From: Betaproteobacteria bacterium
GTDB taxonomy: Bacteria; Pseudomonadota; Gammaproteobacteria; Burkholderiales; SG8-41
NCBI GenBank assembly: GCA_021300125.1
Contig: JAJTHX010000213.1
Span: 1-17,424, forward strand
Length of the DNA stretch: 17,424 bases
Reading direction: 5' to 3'
Part shown: piece by piece, positions 1 through 7,946 of the stretch
How positions within the stretch are numbered: position 1 is the first letter of the stretch
Layout of the letters: each line of letters begins with the position of its first letter
Program-made: the position numbers and the translations under genes
Notes under the pieces: model-generated
What the model was told of the DNA's origin: nothing
Database searches by the model: none
What the model saw: the letters and a program-made list of their open reading frames with translations, nothing else

Positions 1-414
1 CAGCTTGCCGTTGCGCGCATAGCGGAAATCGATGCGCTCGGCCTCGACGGTCTCGCGCATCAGCGCGCGGCTGTAAAAGGACAGCGCGAGCATGCGCCGG
101 GTGGTGAGGTCGCTTTGGATCTGGGTGCAGGCGGCGATGAACTCGAGGCACCAGCGCCACTGCCGCCAGTCCAGTCTGGGTTCGAAGCGCAGCGGCGAAT
201 CACGGCGCAGCAGCCAGGGCGGCAGTTTCGGCAGCACGCCAGGGCCGGCGAGCGGAGCGACGTAGCTGTAGGAGAGCTGCCCGCCGTTGGCGTAGCTGGT
301 TTCCAGCGCAACGCCGTGGTTGCGCTCGACCACCGCCACATCGTGGCCGTCGCGCGCCAGGTACCAGGCACTGGCGAGTCCTGCAACGCCTGCGCCCAGC
401 ACCAAAACTCTCAT
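1..414 (-). CDS. dadA: D-amino acid dehydrogenase, small-subunit type (DadA), N-terminal part; 3' end outside window
   Basis: FAD-dependent membrane-associated dehydrogenase that oxidatively deaminates D-amino acids (typically D-alanine) to 2-oxo acids and passes electrons to the respiratory chain. The 138 visible codons start MRVLVLGAGVAG, with the dinucleotide-binding GxGxxG at residues 7-12. A DadA-like stretch follows (ALETSYANGGQLSYSYVAP, about residues 36-54), then the PWLLRRDSPLRFEP region that corresponds to the 'K-W-x-RHAPLAxR' segment of known DadA proteins. The ATG at 414-412 is the only sensible start and sits 24 nt after the tyrS stop. No strong Shine-Dalgarno is visible (only GAG about 9 nt upstream). 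It probably follows tyrS in one transcript, since I see no terminator between them. The protein is open at the window edge; about two thirds of a normal 410-430 residue DadA is missing. A related FAD-dependent amine or glycine oxidase is the alternative. Confidence 0.8.
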   Translation of the reverse strand, partial: MRVLVLGAGVAGLASAWYLARDGHDVAVVERNHGVALETSYANGGQLSYSYVAPLAGPGVLPKLPPWLLRRDSPLRFEPRLDWRQWRWCLEFIAACTQIQSDLTTRRMLALSFYSRALMRETVEAERIDFRYARNGKL

Positions 415-438
415 AAATTACTCAATAAAAACAAATAC

Positions 439-1638
439 TTACGAAACAACTACGCGGGCAAACTTGCGCTTGCCGACCTGCAGCACGACGTTGGCACCGG
501 GCGCAAGCTTCAGCGATTTGTCGCCGATTTTCTCGCCGTCCATCTTCACGCCGCCCTGCGCCAGCATGCGCAGCGCATCCGAGGTGCTCGGCGTCAGGCC
601 GGCAAGCTTGAGCACTGCGGCAATCGCCAGGCCATCGCCTTCAGCCTTCAGTTGGACTTCCTGCAGGTCAGCGGGGATTTCATCCCGGCGGAATCGCGCC
701 TCGAAATCCGCGAGCGCCTGCTGAGCCGCTGCATCGCCATGGAAGCGGGCGACGATTTCCTGCGCAAAGGCGACCTTGATGTCACGCGGATTGCGTCCGC
801 CGGCCACATCCGCCTTCCACTGGCGCAGCGTTTCCAGCGGCTCGAAGGACAGCAATTCGATATAACGCCACATCAGCTCATCGGACACCGACATCAGCTT
901 GCCGAAGATTTCATTCGGGGCTTCCTGGATGCCGACGTAATTACCCAGCGACTTCGACATCTTGTTGACGCCATCGAGCCCCTCGAGCAGCGGCATGGTG
1001 AGGATGCACTGGGCCGGCTGGCCGTAATGTTTCTGCAGCTCGCGGCCCATCAGCAGGTTGAATTTCTGGTCGGTACCGCCGAGCTCAATGTCGGCCTTGA
1101 GCGCGACCGAGTCATAGCCCTGCACCAGCGGATAGAGGAATTCGTGGATCGCGATCGGCTGGTTGCCGCGGTAACGCTTGGAGAAATCGTCGCGCTCGAG
1201 CATGCGCGCCACGGTGTGCGAGGCCGCGAGCTTGATCATGTCCGCCGAGCTCATGCGGTCCATCCACGTCGAGTTGAACACAACCTCGGTGCGTGAGCGA
1301 TCAAGGATCTTGAACACCTGCTCGGTGTAAGTCTGGGCGTTGGCCGCCACCGCCTCGCGGGTCAGCGGCGGCCGTGTCGCGTTCTTGCCGGTGGGGTCGC
1401 CGATCATGCCGGTGAAATCGCCGATCAGGAACAGCACATGGTGCCCCAGTTCCTGGAACTGGCGCAGCTTGTTGATCAGCACGGTGTGGCCGATGTGCAG
1501 GTCGGGCGCGGTCGGATCGAAGCCGGCCTTCACCCGCAGCGGCTTGCCTGCGGCCAGTTTCTGGCGCAGTTCGGACTCGATCAGCAGTTCATCGCAGCCG
1601 CGACGGATGATTTCGATCTGGCGGTCGACGGCAGTCAT
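439..1638 (-). CDS. tyrS: Tyrosine--tRNA ligase
   Basis: Class I aminoacyl-tRNA synthetase that charges tRNA-Tyr with tyrosine in the cytoplasm. The 399-residue product has the HIGH signature intact (residues 48-51, in DLHIGHTVL), the KMSKS loop (226-230), the tyrosine-pocket region with [18 protein letters not shown], and a C-terminal S4-type RNA-binding domain from about residue 335 ([17 protein letters not shown]). Length and sequence fit the roughly 400-residue TyrRS type common in betaproteobacteria. I chose the ATG at 1638; the frame stays open upstream to a TTG at 1662, but the extra eight residues do not look like TyrRS. No strong ribosome binding site is visible, only a purine-rich GAGAAAAA about 15 nt upstream. 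It is divergent from the M23 peptidase gene and lies 24 nt before dadA, its likely co-transcribed partner. Confidence 0.97.
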   Translation of the reverse strand: MTAVDRQIEIIRRGCDELLIESELRQKLAAGKPLRVKAGFDPTAPDLHIGHTVLINKLRQFQELGHHVLFLIGDFTGMIGDPTGKNATRPPLTREAVAANAQTYTEQVFKILDRSRTEVVFNSTWMDRMSSADMIKLAASHTVARMLERDDFSKRYRGNQPIAIHEFLYPLVQGYDSVALKADIELGGTDQKFNLLMGRELQKHYGQPAQCILTMPLLEGLDGVNKMSKSLGNYVGIQEAPNEIFGKLMSVSDELMWRYIELLSFEPLETLRQWKADVAGGRNPRDIKVAFAQEIVARFHGDAAAQQALADFEARFRRDEIPADLQEVQLKAEGDGLAIAAVLKLAGLTPSTSDALRMLAQGGVKMDGEKIGDKSLKLAPGANVVLQVGKRKFARVVVS

Positions 1639-1756
1639 GGCAATCGGTGATTTTTCTCGCAAAAACCGGGGAAATTCGCTGATAAATCAGGGGGAAAACG
1701 GGTTTCCCGGCATAGGGCTTTCTGTTAAGCTGCGCCCTGTCAACGTCCGGTCATTC

Positions 1757-1786
1757 CTCGAAATGACTGCGCTCGAAATGACTGCG
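1757..1786. repeat. Perfect tandem duplication of a 15-bp unit
   Basis: CTCGAAATGACTGCG occurs twice, head to tail, at 1757-1771 and 1772-1786, with no mismatch. The preceding GTCATT (1750-1755) can also pair with AATGAC (1762-1767) to form a small hairpin. The site lies in the 204-bp divergent spacer between tyrS and the M23 peptidase gene, about 57 bp before the peptidase start. It could be a recent duplication or a pair of same-orientation protein-binding sites; the sequence does not decide. Confidence 0.85.
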
Positions 1787-1842
1787 GCCAATCCGCCGCC
1801 CCGGGCAGTTGATCATTCCGTTTCAAATCAACAGGGAAGTGC

Positions 1843-3171
1843 ATGGTTCTGGAGCGTGCGGCGATTTTAGCGCAAAAGCTGCTCAGCCGGCTCCGCCGCA
1901 GCGGGCTGCGGCGGGCCATGCTCGCGCTGTCGGCGGCCGTGCTGCTGCCCTTGCTCGGCGCGGTTACCGCTTTCGGTATCGCACCCGACACCGTCACCGA
2001 CACCCTGGAGCGCCGCACCGTGATCGAAGCGGTTGCGCTGCCGGAATTGCCGCCTGCGGCGGCATCGGCCGAGATTTATTGGCGCGAGGTCCGCATCGAA
2101 CGCGGCGACACCATCGCCACCCTGCTGCAGCGGCTGCAGATTGACGAAGCCGGCATCGCACAGGTGCTGGCCCGTTCGAAGGAAGCGAAGGCGCTCTACC
2201 GCCTGGTGCCGGGACGCACCGTTCGCGCACAGACTTCGGCCGCCGGCCAGCTGGTGTCGCTGCGCCACCTGAACGGCGGTCAGTTGCTGAAAATCGACCG
2301 CGAGGGCGAGCTGCTGCTGATCCAGGAAGGCCCGGCAGAAACCGAAGTGCGCGTGCACATGGGTTCCGGCGAAATCCGTTCCTCGCTGTTCGCGGCCACC
2401 GATGCCGCCGGCATGTCCGATGCGATGGCCGTGCAGATCGCCGACGTGTTCTCCACCGACATCGACTTTCACCGCGACCTGCGCCGCGGCGACCGCTTCT
2501 CCGCGGTCTATGAAGTGCATTACCACCAGGGCGAACCGGTGCGCACCGGCCGTCTGCTGTCGGCCGAATTCATCAACAATGGCAAGACTTTCCAGGCGGT
2601 ATGGTTCCAGAACGGCGAGGGTGAAGGCGGGTACTACACGCTGGACGGCAAGAACATCCGCAAGGCCTTTTTGCGTTCACCCCTGGAATTCTCGCGCGTG
2701 AGCTCGGGCTTCAGCCTGTCACGCTTCCACCCGGTGCTGCAGACCTGGCGCGCGCACAGGGGCGTTGACTACGCCGCCCCCACCGGCACCCGGGTCAAAG
2801 CCACCGCAGACGGTATCGTCGAATTCGTCGGCCGCCAGGGCGGCTACGGTAACCTGGTCGTGCTGCGACATCAGACCCGCATCACCACCTGGTACGGACA
2901 CCTCTCCGGCTTTGCCAAGGGCATCCAGAAGGGCCGGCGCGTGTCACAGGGTGAGGTCATCGGTTTCGTCGGCGCCACCGGCGTTGCCACCGGTCCCCAC
3001 CTGCACTACGAATTCCGGATCAACGACGTTCACCAGGATCCGCTGCGCGTGGCGATGCCGCCTGCGCCGCCGCTGGCGCCGCAGCACCGCGCCGCCTTTG
3101 ATGAAGTCGCGCGGCCGCAGGGCGAACGCCTCGCCCTGCTGCGCGAAACCCCGACCACCATCGCGCGCTGA
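1843..3171 (+). CDS. M23-family peptidoglycan endopeptidase (MepM/YebA-like)
   Basis: Predicted periplasmic zinc metallo-endopeptidase that cleaves peptide cross-links in peptidoglycan. The 442-residue protein has a basic N-terminus and one hydrophobic segment at about residues 25-45 (membrane anchor or uncleaved signal). A LysM/OapA-like region follows at about 80-165 (RIERGDTIATLLQRL), then a linker domain, then a C-terminal LytM domain at about 300-400. Metal and catalytic residues are visible: HRGVD (H305, D309), H353 in WYGHLSG, and H386/H388 in GPHLHYE, so the enzyme should be active, unlike degenerate EnvC/NlpD activators. AGGGAAG lies just ahead of the ATG at 1843. anmK follows after 7 nt, which puts wall cleavage and wall recycling in one transcript. 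This arrangement is common next to tyrS in betaproteobacteria. The exact cross-link specificity cannot be read from sequence. Confidence 0.93.
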   Translation: MVLERAAILAQKLLSRLRRSGLRRAMLALSAAVLLPLLGAVTAFGIAPDTVTDTLERRTVIEAVALPELPPAAASAEIYWREVRIERGDTIATLLQRLQIDEAGIAQVLARSKEAKALYRLVPGRTVRAQTSAAGQLVSLRHLNGGQLLKIDREGELLLIQEGPAETEVRVHMGSGEIRSSLFAATDAAGMSDAMAVQIADVFSTDIDFHRDLRRGDRFSAVYEVHYHQGEPVRTGRLLSAEFINNGKTFQAVWFQNGEGEGGYYTLDGKNIRKAFLRSPLEFSRVSSGFSLSRFHPVLQTWRAHRGVDYAAPTGTRVKATADGIVEFVGRQGGYGNLVVLRHQTRITTWYGHLSGFAKGIQKGRRVSQGEVIGFVGATGVATGPHLHYEFRINDVHQDPLRVAMPPAPPLAPQHRAAFDEVARPQGERLALLRETPTTIAR

Positions 3172-3178
3172 GCCGCGC

Positions 3179-4267
3179 ATGCCCGGCCTGTTCATCGGCC
3201 TGATGTCGGGCACCAGTCTCGACGGCACCGATGCCGTGCTGTTCGGCGGCGCCGCCAATCCGCGGGTACTCGGCCATGTCCACCAGCCCTTCTCACCGCA
3301 GTTGCGCGAATCGCTGCTCGCGCTGAATGCGCCGGGTGAAAATGAGCTCCATCGCGCCGCCCTCGCCGGCAATGCCCTGGCCCTGGCCTATGCCGCGGCG
3401 GTAAGCAAGCTGCTTGAGGTGACGGAACAGACCGCGTCCGGCATCGAGGCGATCGGCTGCCACGGCCAGACCGTACGCCACCAGCCGCAATCCGGTTATA
3501 CCCTGCAGCTGGTCAACGCCGCACTGCTCGCCGAACTCACCGGCATCCGCATCGCCTGTGATTTTCGCAGCCGCGATATTGCCGCCGGCGGCGAAGGCGC
3601 GCCGCTGGTGCCGGCCTTTCATCAGGCCGTGTTTGCCTCGGCCTTGCATTCTCGCGCAGTGATCAACATCGGCGGCATCGCCAACATCACCACCCTGCCG
3701 CGCTCTGGCGAAGTGACAGGCTTTGACTGCGGCCCCGGCAATGTGCTGATGGACGGCTGGATCGCCAGGCACCGGTCAGAACGCTACGACCGCGGCGGCG
3801 CCTGGGCCGCCTGCGGACGGGTGCTGCCGGCGCTGGCGGCACGCATGCTTGCGCACGATTTTTTCGGGCGCCGCCCGCCCAAGAGCACCGGACGCGAAAC
3901 CTTCAACCTGCACTGGCTGGAGAGCCTGCTCTCGGGAAACGAAGCCCCTGCTGATGTGCAGGCCACCCTGTGCGAAGTCACCGCTGCCGGCATCGCCGGC
4001 GCGGTGGACGGATACTGTCCGGATGCGCTGCAGATCTACCTGTGCGGCGGCGGCGCGCGCAACGACCTGCTGCGCTCAAGGCTGGCTGCGCTGCTGCCTG
4101 GTCGCACGGTCGGAATCACCGACAGCCTGGGCATTGCCGCAGAGTCCGTGGAGGGTGCCGCCTTCGCCTGGCTTGCCCAGCGCGTGCTGCTCCATCTTCC
4201 AGGCAACCTGCCGGCGGTGACCGGCGCCAGCGGCCCGCGTGTGCTGGGCGCAGTCTATCCGGCCTGA
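3179..4267 (+). CDS. anmK: Anhydro-N-acetylmuramic acid kinase
   Basis: Cytoplasmic peptidoglycan-recycling enzyme. It opens the 1,6-anhydro ring of anhydroMurNAc and phosphorylates the sugar to MurNAc-6-phosphate using ATP. The 362-residue protein has the family landmarks in order: phosphate-binding GLMSGTSLDGTDAVL (residues 7-21), GCHGQTVRHQP (93-103), DFRSRDIAAGGEGAPLVP (128-145), NIGGIANITTL (163-173), FDCGPGN with the presumed catalytic base D183, and STGRETFNL. I chose the ATG at 3179 because MPGLFIGLMSGTS matches family N-termini; the frame stays open upstream, but only as a shadow of the peptidase gene. It starts 7 nt after the peptidase stop without a clear Shine-Dalgarno, so translational coupling is likely. 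AnhydroMurNAc is the product of lytic transglycosylases such as MltA, which is encoded at the far end of this window. Confidence 0.97.
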   Translation: MPGLFIGLMSGTSLDGTDAVLFGGAANPRVLGHVHQPFSPQLRESLLALNAPGENELHRAALAGNALALAYAAAVSKLLEVTEQTASGIEAIGCHGQTVRHQPQSGYTLQLVNAALLAELTGIRIACDFRSRDIAAGGEGAPLVPAFHQAVFASALHSRAVINIGGIANITTLPRSGEVTGFDCGPGNVLMDGWIARHRSERYDRGGAWAACGRVLPALAARMLAHDFFGRRPPKSTGRETFNLHWLESLLSGNEAPADVQATLCEVTAAGIAGAVDGYCPDALQIYLCGGGARNDLLRSRLAALLPGRTVGITDSLGIAAESVEGAAFAWLAQRVLLHLPGNLPAVTGASGPRVLGAVYPA

Positions 4268-4282
4268 GACGCAGCAAAAGCA

Positions 4283-4302
4283 ACGGGGGCTGCGGCCCCC
4301 GT
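4283..4302 (-). terminator. Hairpin terminator between convergent anmK and erpA
   Basis: A perfect 8-bp stem (ACGGGGGC, 4283-4290, with GCCCCCGT, 4295-4302) encloses a 4-nt loop. Read on the minus strand it is followed by TTGCTTTTGC, a broken U-tract, 23 nt after the erpA stop, so it suits erpA best. On the plus strand it lies 15 nt after the anmK stop with no U-tract and may still act as a weaker block. Confidence 0.75.
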
Positions 4303-4325
4303 GAATGAACCGCTGAAGGAAACGT

Positions 4326-4679
4326 TCAGGCGGAGAACGAGGATCCGCAGCCGCAGGTGGAAGACGCGTTCGGATTCTTGATCACGAACTGGGCACCTTC
4401 GACGTTTTCCTGGTAATCGATCTCGGCACCGGTGAGATACTGCAGGCTCATCGGGTCGATCAGGAGGGTGACGCCCCCCTTCTGCATGGCGGTATCGTCT
4501 TCATTGACGGTTTCATCGAAGGTAAAACCGTACTGGAAACCCGAGCAGCCGCCGCCGGTGACGAACACCCGCAGCTTCAGCTCCTGGTTGCCCTCTTCCT
4601 CGATCAATTGCTTCACCTTGGCCGCGGCATTCTCGGTGAACACCAACGGATCGGGCAGCGCTTCAGTGACGGCATTCAT
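4326..4679 (-). CDS. erpA: Iron-sulfur cluster insertion protein ErpA
   Basis: A-type carrier that receives an Fe-S cluster from the assembly scaffold and delivers it to apo-proteins. In betaproteobacteria ErpA is typically the version annotated as essential for respiratory proteins. The 117-residue product carries the three cluster-ligand cysteines: C45 in GGGCSGF and C109/C111 in the C-terminal CGCGSSF. The middle [21 protein letters not shown] is typical of the family. I chose the ATG at 4679, which has AGGAG 7 nt upstream (CAGGAGCACAGC); the frame continues 32 codons further upstream without family similarity. The gene lies 92 nt after bactofilin, follows a promoter-like site, and ends at a hairpin terminator, so it can probably be expressed on its own. 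IscA is the closest alternative, but the isolated locus with no isc genes favours ErpA. Confidence 0.95.
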   Translation of the reverse strand: MNAVTEALPDPLVFTENAAAKVKQLIEEEGNQELKLRVFVTGGGCSGFQYGFTFDETVNEDDTAMQKGGVTLLIDPMSLQYLTGAEIDYQENVEGAQFVIKNPNASSTCGCGSSFSA

Positions 4680-4745
4680 GCTGTGCTCCTGATGGTTGAC
4701 ACCCCCGGACCAGGCTTCTTGGAGCCGGCCGGGCAAAGTGTGGTC

Positions 4746-4775
4746 ATTATCCCTGCCGGCCGCGCCGGCGGTCAA
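4746..4775 (-). promoter_or_regulatory. Sigma-70-like promoter for erpA, overlapping the bactofilin stop codon
   Basis: On the minus strand TTGACC (4775-4770, 5 of 6 to consensus) and GATAAT (4751-4746, 5 of 6) are separated by 18 nt. The -35 box contains the TGA stop of the bactofilin gene. The spacer holds a GCCGGC-CGC-GCCGGC inverted repeat (4755-4769). The expected start near 4739 would give a 5' leader of about 60 nt ending at the strong AGGAG site of erpA. No IscR-like site could be assigned by eye. Confidence 0.6.
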
Positions 4776-5185
4776 TCCGCCGAGGCTGGTTTGAACTGGA
4801 CGACCTTGTCGGCCTTGGCATCGTCCTGATATACCAGCCGGCCCTGCACCACGGCACCGAGCTGCATTTCCAGGGTGCGGTAGTGGACATCGCCGATCAG
4901 GTTGGCCTTGCTTTGCAGCTCGACATAATCGGCGGCGTGGACGGGACCGACCACGGTGCCGTTGATAACCACATGAGAGACATGGATTTCTCCCTCGATC
5001 CGCGCCGCTTCAGACAGCACCAGCGTACCGGGCTTGCCATCAGCAGCAATGACATTGCCATGAATATGGCCATCCACGCGCAAACCGCCCTCGAACGTCA
5101 TGTCTCCACGGATCACGCTGCCTGCGCCGATCAGGCTGTCGATGCGATTCTGCGGCTTGTTGGGTTTGTCTTTCTTGCTGAACAT
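4772..5185 (-). CDS. Bactofilin family protein (polymer-forming cytoskeletal protein)
   Basis: Bactofilins are right-handed beta-helix proteins that polymerise without nucleotide and localise cell-wall or polarity factors. The 137 residues show a short charged N-terminal tail ([12 protein letters not shown]), then the core from about residue 17 to 115 with the typical rung pattern: [27 protein letters not shown], then [25 protein letters not shown], then [22 protein letters not shown]. The C-terminal tail is short and charged. GGGAGGT sits just upstream of the ATG at 5185. It starts 11 nt after the coiled-coil membrane protein gene, so argC, that gene and bactofilin form an operon. In several bacteria bactofilins work with M23 peptidases; one is encoded nearby in the opposite direction. 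No transmembrane segment is visible, so membrane association would need the N-terminal tail or a partner. Confidence 0.93.
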   Translation of the reverse strand: MFSKKDKPNKPQNRIDSLIGAGSVIRGDMTFEGGLRVDGHIHGNVIAADGKPGTLVLSEAARIEGEIHVSHVVINGTVVGPVHAADYVELQSKANLIGDVHYRTLEMQLGAVVQGRLVYQDDAKADKVVQFKPASAD

Positions 5186-5196
5186 GGGACCTCCCG

Positions 5197-5943
5197 CTAG
5201 GAAATCGTAACGTTGTGGGTGACCTTGGGGGTGTCGGAGCTGCCTTCGAACACCCGAACCTGCAAACCCTTCACCGTGGCATTGGGTGCGATGCGGAAAA
5301 GTCCCTCGACACGATGAAACAGCCTGAAATTGACCTTGAATTCCTTGGCGGCGTCAGCCTTACCTGCCTCGGGAAGTATCAATGTGACTTTACGACCATC
5401 CTGCTGCAGATTCAACACAAACTGCAGACGGCCGTTGAATTCCTTGCGTTCTCCGGCCTGCACCAGCAGCAACTGGTAACGGTATTCGCCAGGCACCGGC
5501 TCCGGAGTGAGCCGGAACCGGTTGACGCTGATCGGGCCTTCCTTGCCGGTGGCAGTCAGCGACTGGAAAAAAGCGAGGTCTTCCTTCAGCGTCGCATTTT
5601 CCTGGGCCAGTGCCTTGACCTGCTTGGCCAGATCCCCGAAGGCGGCGCGCTCAATCTGCAATTGGCGTTCGGCGGCTGCGGTGCGCGCGTTGAGCTCGGT
5701 CAGTTCTTCCTGCTGCCGGCGCACCGTTTCGTCGAGCTGTGCACGCAGCCGTGATGCTTCCCCTTCGCGGAACCCTGCGTATTCGAGTCCGAAATCATAA
5801 GTGAACCAGGCTACTCCGGCCGTCAGCATCACCACGCACAGTATGCCCAGCCAGCGCCAATACCATGGCATATGCGGGCGCACCGCGAGCTGAGGCGCAT
5901 CAATGCCGAAGCGGCGGATGAATTGCTTCAGGCGCCGCTTCAT
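5197..5943 (-). CDS. Single-pass membrane coiled-coil protein of unknown function (DUF6776-like)
   Basis: A 248-residue protein whose function I do not know. By position and layout it resembles the betaproteobacterial family I recall as DUF6776; that name is from memory and unverified. The order is: basic N-terminus (MKRRLKQFIRRF), one hydrophobic segment at about 29-47, a charged coiled-coil at about 57-126 rich in E, Q, R and A (DETVRRQQEELTELNARTAAAERQL), then a beta-rich C-terminal domain at about 138-248 (SVNRFRLTPEPVPGEYRYQLLLVQ). The topology suggests a cytoplasmic N-terminus with the coiled coil and C-domain in the periplasm. I chose the ATG at 5943, 2 nt after the argC stop; an upstream start at 5979 would overlap argC. 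It lies 11 nt before bactofilin, so an envelope role with bactofilin is a reasonable inference. Confidence 0.85.
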   Translation of the reverse strand: MKRRLKQFIRRFGIDAPQLAVRPHMPWYWRWLGILCVVMLTAGVAWFTYDFGLEYAGFREGEASRLRAQLDETVRRQQEELTELNARTAAAERQLQIERAAFGDLAKQVKALAQENATLKEDLAFFQSLTATGKEGPISVNRFRLTPEPVPGEYRYQLLLVQAGERKEFNGRLQFVLNLQQDGRKVTLILPEAGKADAAKEFKVNFRLFHRVEGLFRIAPNATVKGLQVRVFEGSSDTPKVTHNVTIS

Positions 5944-5945
5944 GA

Positions 5946-6986
5946 TCAGGGCAGCAGAGCGATATCGCCGAGGCCGCATGCCTCGTCAAAGCCGAACATC
6001 AAATTCATGTTCTGCACAGCCTGGCCTGCGGCACCCTTGACCAGATTGTCGATCACAGACAGCACGACCACGGTGTCACCGCCTTGGGGACGATGCACGG
6101 CAATTCGGCAGTGGTTGGCACCGCGCACCGAGCGGGTGTCGGGATGGCTGCCTGCCGGCATCACATCGACGAAAATCTCGCCTGCATATCGTTGCTCGTA
6201 CAAGGCCTGCGGATCGACCTCCTCAGTCAGCCGAGCATACAGCGTGGCGTGGATGCCGCGGATCATCGGCGTCAGATGCGGCACGAAAACCAGGCTGACC
6301 GGCTTGCCCGCGGCGCGGGCGAGGCCCTGCGAGATTTCGGGATGATGACGGTGGCCGGGTACGCCATAGGCCTTGAAATTGTCAGCAGCCTCGGCATGCA
6401 GGATATGGGTCTCGGCCTTGCGCCCGGCGCCGGAAACACCTGACTTGGCGTCCGCAATCAGATGCGCCAGATCGACGCAACCCGCCTCGATCAGCGGCAG
6501 GAACCCGAGTTGCACCGCGGTGGGATAACAACCGGGGTTGGCCACCACGCGGGCCTTGCGGATCTGCCCGCGGTTGATTTCGGGCAGCGCATACACCGCC
6601 TCTGTGACCAGCTCGGGGCAGGCATGCTTCATCTTGTACCACTGCTCCCACAGCGCAACATCACGGATGCGGAAATCCGCCGCGAGGTCAATGATGCGCA
6701 CGCCGGCATCGACCAATGCACGCGCTTCCTGCATCGCCACCCCGTTGGGGGTGGCGAAAAACACCAGATCGCAGTGCTCAAGCCCTGCCGCCGCGGGTTC
6801 GCTGAATTTCAGGCTGACATGGCCGCGCAGATTGGGAAACATCTCCGCCACCGCCATGCCGGCTTCCTTGCGCGAGGTGATCGCGGTCAGTTCGCAGCGC
6901 GGATGCTGTGCCAGGAGTCGCAGCAGCTCCACACCGGTATAGCCGGTACCGCCAACGATGCCCACCTTGATGTTTTTTTCCGCCAT
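5946..6986 (-). CDS. argC: N-acetyl-gamma-glutamyl-phosphate reductase
   Basis: Third step of arginine biosynthesis: NADPH-dependent reductive dephosphorylation of N-acetylglutamyl-5-phosphate to the semialdehyde. The 346-residue protein has the NAD(P)-binding [10 protein letters not shown] at residues 9-18 and the catalytic cysteine C153 in [10 protein letters not shown]. It also has the [10 protein letters not shown] loop and [17 protein letters not shown], all typical of the long type-1 ArgC. AGGGG lies about 7 nt ahead of the ATG at 6986. It is separated from rpsI by a terminator hairpin, so it should have its own promoter in the 54 nt between 6987 and 7040, though I find no good -35/-10 pair there. 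The next gene begins 2 nt after its stop, which makes argC the first gene of the operon that ends in bactofilin. Confidence 0.97.
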   Translation of the reverse strand: MAEKNIKVGIVGGTGYTGVELLRLLAQHPRCELTAITSRKEAGMAVAEMFPNLRGHVSLKFSEPAAAGLEHCDLVFFATPNGVAMQEARALVDAGVRIIDLAADFRIRDVALWEQWYKMKHACPELVTEAVYALPEINRGQIRKARVVANPGCYPTAVQLGFLPLIEAGCVDLAHLIADAKSGVSGAGRKAETHILHAEAADNFKAYGVPGHRHHPEISQGLARAAGKPVSLVFVPHLTPMIRGIHATLYARLTEEVDPQALYEQRYAGEIFVDVMPAGSHPDTRSVRGANHCRIAVHRPQGGDTVVVLSVIDNLVKGAAGQAVQNMNLMFGFDEACGLGDIALLP

Positions 6987-7040
6987 GTCAGCCCCTCATC
7001 GCCCCGGAACCTCTACCGCAGTCCCGCGCAGTGCCAGAGA

Positions 7041-7070
7041 CGACAAAGCCGCCCTGAGGCGGCCTTGTCG
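7041..7070 (-). terminator. Rho-independent-type terminator after rpsI
   Basis: 13-bp arms (7041-7053 and 7058-7070) enclose a 4-nt loop. In minus-strand RNA every position pairs, because the single odd position forms G-U; in plus-strand RNA it would be an A-C mismatch. This asymmetry shows that it serves the minus-strand transcript. The descending arm carries GGCGGCTTTGTCG, with a short U-run inside the stem rather than a long tail. It lies 24 nt after the rpsI stop and isolates rplM-rpsI from argC. Confidence 0.8.
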
Positions 7071-7093
7071 GTCCATCGGTTTGCCGCTGTCGT

Positions 7094-7489
7094 TCAGCGC
7101 TTCGAGAACTGCTTGCGGCGGCGCGCCTTGCGCAGACCGACCTTTTTGCGCTCGACCTCGCGCGCGTCTCGCGTCACCAGGCCCGCCTTGCGCAGCACGG
7201 GCTTGAGTGCCGCATCGTAATCGATCAGCGCACGGGTAATGCCATGGCGCACGGCACCGGCTTGGCCGGACTCGCCGCCGCCGGTGACATTAACCGCGAT
7301 GTCAAAGCTGTCGAGCTTCTCGATCAGGGCCAGCGGCTGGCGCACGACCATGCGGCCGGTTTCGCGGGAAAAGAATTCATCCACCGGCTTGCCGTTGACA
7401 ACGATGCTGCCTTTGCCCGGCTTCAGAAACACGCGGGCCACCGCGCTTTTGCGCCGGCCGGTTCCGTAATTTTTTTGGACTGCTGCCAT
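7094..7489 (-). CDS. rpsI: 30S ribosomal protein S9 (uS9)
   Basis: Small-subunit ribosomal protein whose C-terminal tail reaches the P-site tRNA. The 131 residues include the N-terminal [16 protein letters not shown], the [22 protein letters not shown] core, and the basic tail [12 protein letters not shown] with the conserved terminal SKR. Length matches the usual 130. I chose the ATG at 7489 ([11 protein letters not shown]); the frame is open upstream into rplM but that part does not belong to S9. The start is 16 nt after the rplM stop, with only a moderate AGGCAGG site, as expected for the second gene of the universal rplM-rpsI pair. Confidence 0.98.
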   Translation of the reverse strand: MAAVQKNYGTGRRKSAVARVFLKPGKGSIVVNGKPVDEFFSRETGRMVVRQPLALIEKLDSFDIAVNVTGGGESGQAGAVRHGITRALIDYDAALKPVLRKAGLVTRDAREVERKKVGLRKARRRKQFSKR

Positions 7490-7505
7490 GTGCTTGCCTG
7501 CCTGG

Positions 7506-7934
7506 TCAGATTTCGAGGGTCTTCGGCTGCTGCGCGGTGTGCGGATGCTCCGCGCCGGCATAAGCCTTCATTTTTTTCAGCATCGCGTAGCCAAGCGGAC
7601 CCTTGGGCAGCATGCCTTTGACCGCCTTTTCGAGCACGCGTGCCGGATGCTTGGCCTGCATTTTCTCGAAGGTGGTGGTGTACAGGCCGCCGGGGAACGT
7701 GGAGTGGCGGTGGTAGAGCTTGTCCTTGGCCTTGTTGCCGGTCACGCGCAGCTTGTCGACATTGACGACCACAATGAAGTCGCCGGTGTCGATGTGGCGG
7801 GTAAACTCGGGCTTGTGCTTGCCGCGCAGCCGGTGCGCGATCTCGGCGGCGAGGCGGCCGAGCACTTTGTCGGAGGCATCGACAACATACCAGTCACGTT
7901 TGACGTCGCCCGGTTTTGCGGAATAGGTCTTCAT
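7506..7934 (-). CDS. rplM: 50S ribosomal protein L13 (uL13)
   Basis: Early-assembly protein of the large ribosomal subunit. The 142-residue product has exactly the usual length. It shows the family landmarks [28 protein letters not shown] (from about residue 15), [18 protein letters not shown], and the C-terminal [25 protein letters not shown]. The ATG at 7934 has AGGAT about 7 nt upstream. The gene has a near-consensus promoter at 7986-8015 and a leader of about 45 nt with a small hairpin directly before the Shine-Dalgarno. In E. coli L13 represses its own mRNA; whether that holds here is inference. Confidence 0.98.
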   Translation of the reverse strand: MKTYSAKPGDVKRDWYVVDASDKVLGRLAAEIAHRLRGKHKPEFTRHIDTGDFIVVVNVDKLRVTGNKAKDKLYHRHSTFPGGLYTTTFEKMQAKHPARVLEKAVKGMLPKGPLGYAMLKKMKAYAGAEHPHTAQQPKTLEI

Positions 7935-7946
7935 ACGGGATCCTGC

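Noticed and set aside
115..1296. Long plus-strand ORF opposite dadA and tyrS
   Set aside because: It is antisense to two clear genes and its translation has no recognisable domain; long shadow frames are common at this G+C content.
1639..1662. TTG start adding eight residues to TyrRS
   Set aside because: The ATG at 1638 gives the normal family N-terminus; the extra residues lack similarity.
1679..1708. Dyads CTGAT-AA-ATCAG and GGGAAA-TTTCCC in the tyrS / M23 spacer as operators
   Set aside because: Both are short; the first has a 2-nt centre and neither overlaps a recognisable promoter. I cannot support a regulator.
1757..1786. CRISPR or transposon end
   Set aside because: Only two adjacent copies with no spacer; no cas or transposase genes and no target-site duplication.
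2765..3178. Upstream extension of anmK by 138 codons
   Set aside because: It is a shadow of the M23 peptidase gene; AnmK similarity begins at the ATG at 3179.
4755..4769. GCCGGC palindrome as a terminator for bactofilin
   Set aside because: There is no U-tract, and it sits between good -35 and -10 boxes, so a promoter spacer is the better reading.
5944..5979. Earlier start for the coiled-coil membrane protein
   Set aside because: It would overlap argC by 34 nt; the ATG at 5943 directly follows the argC stop.
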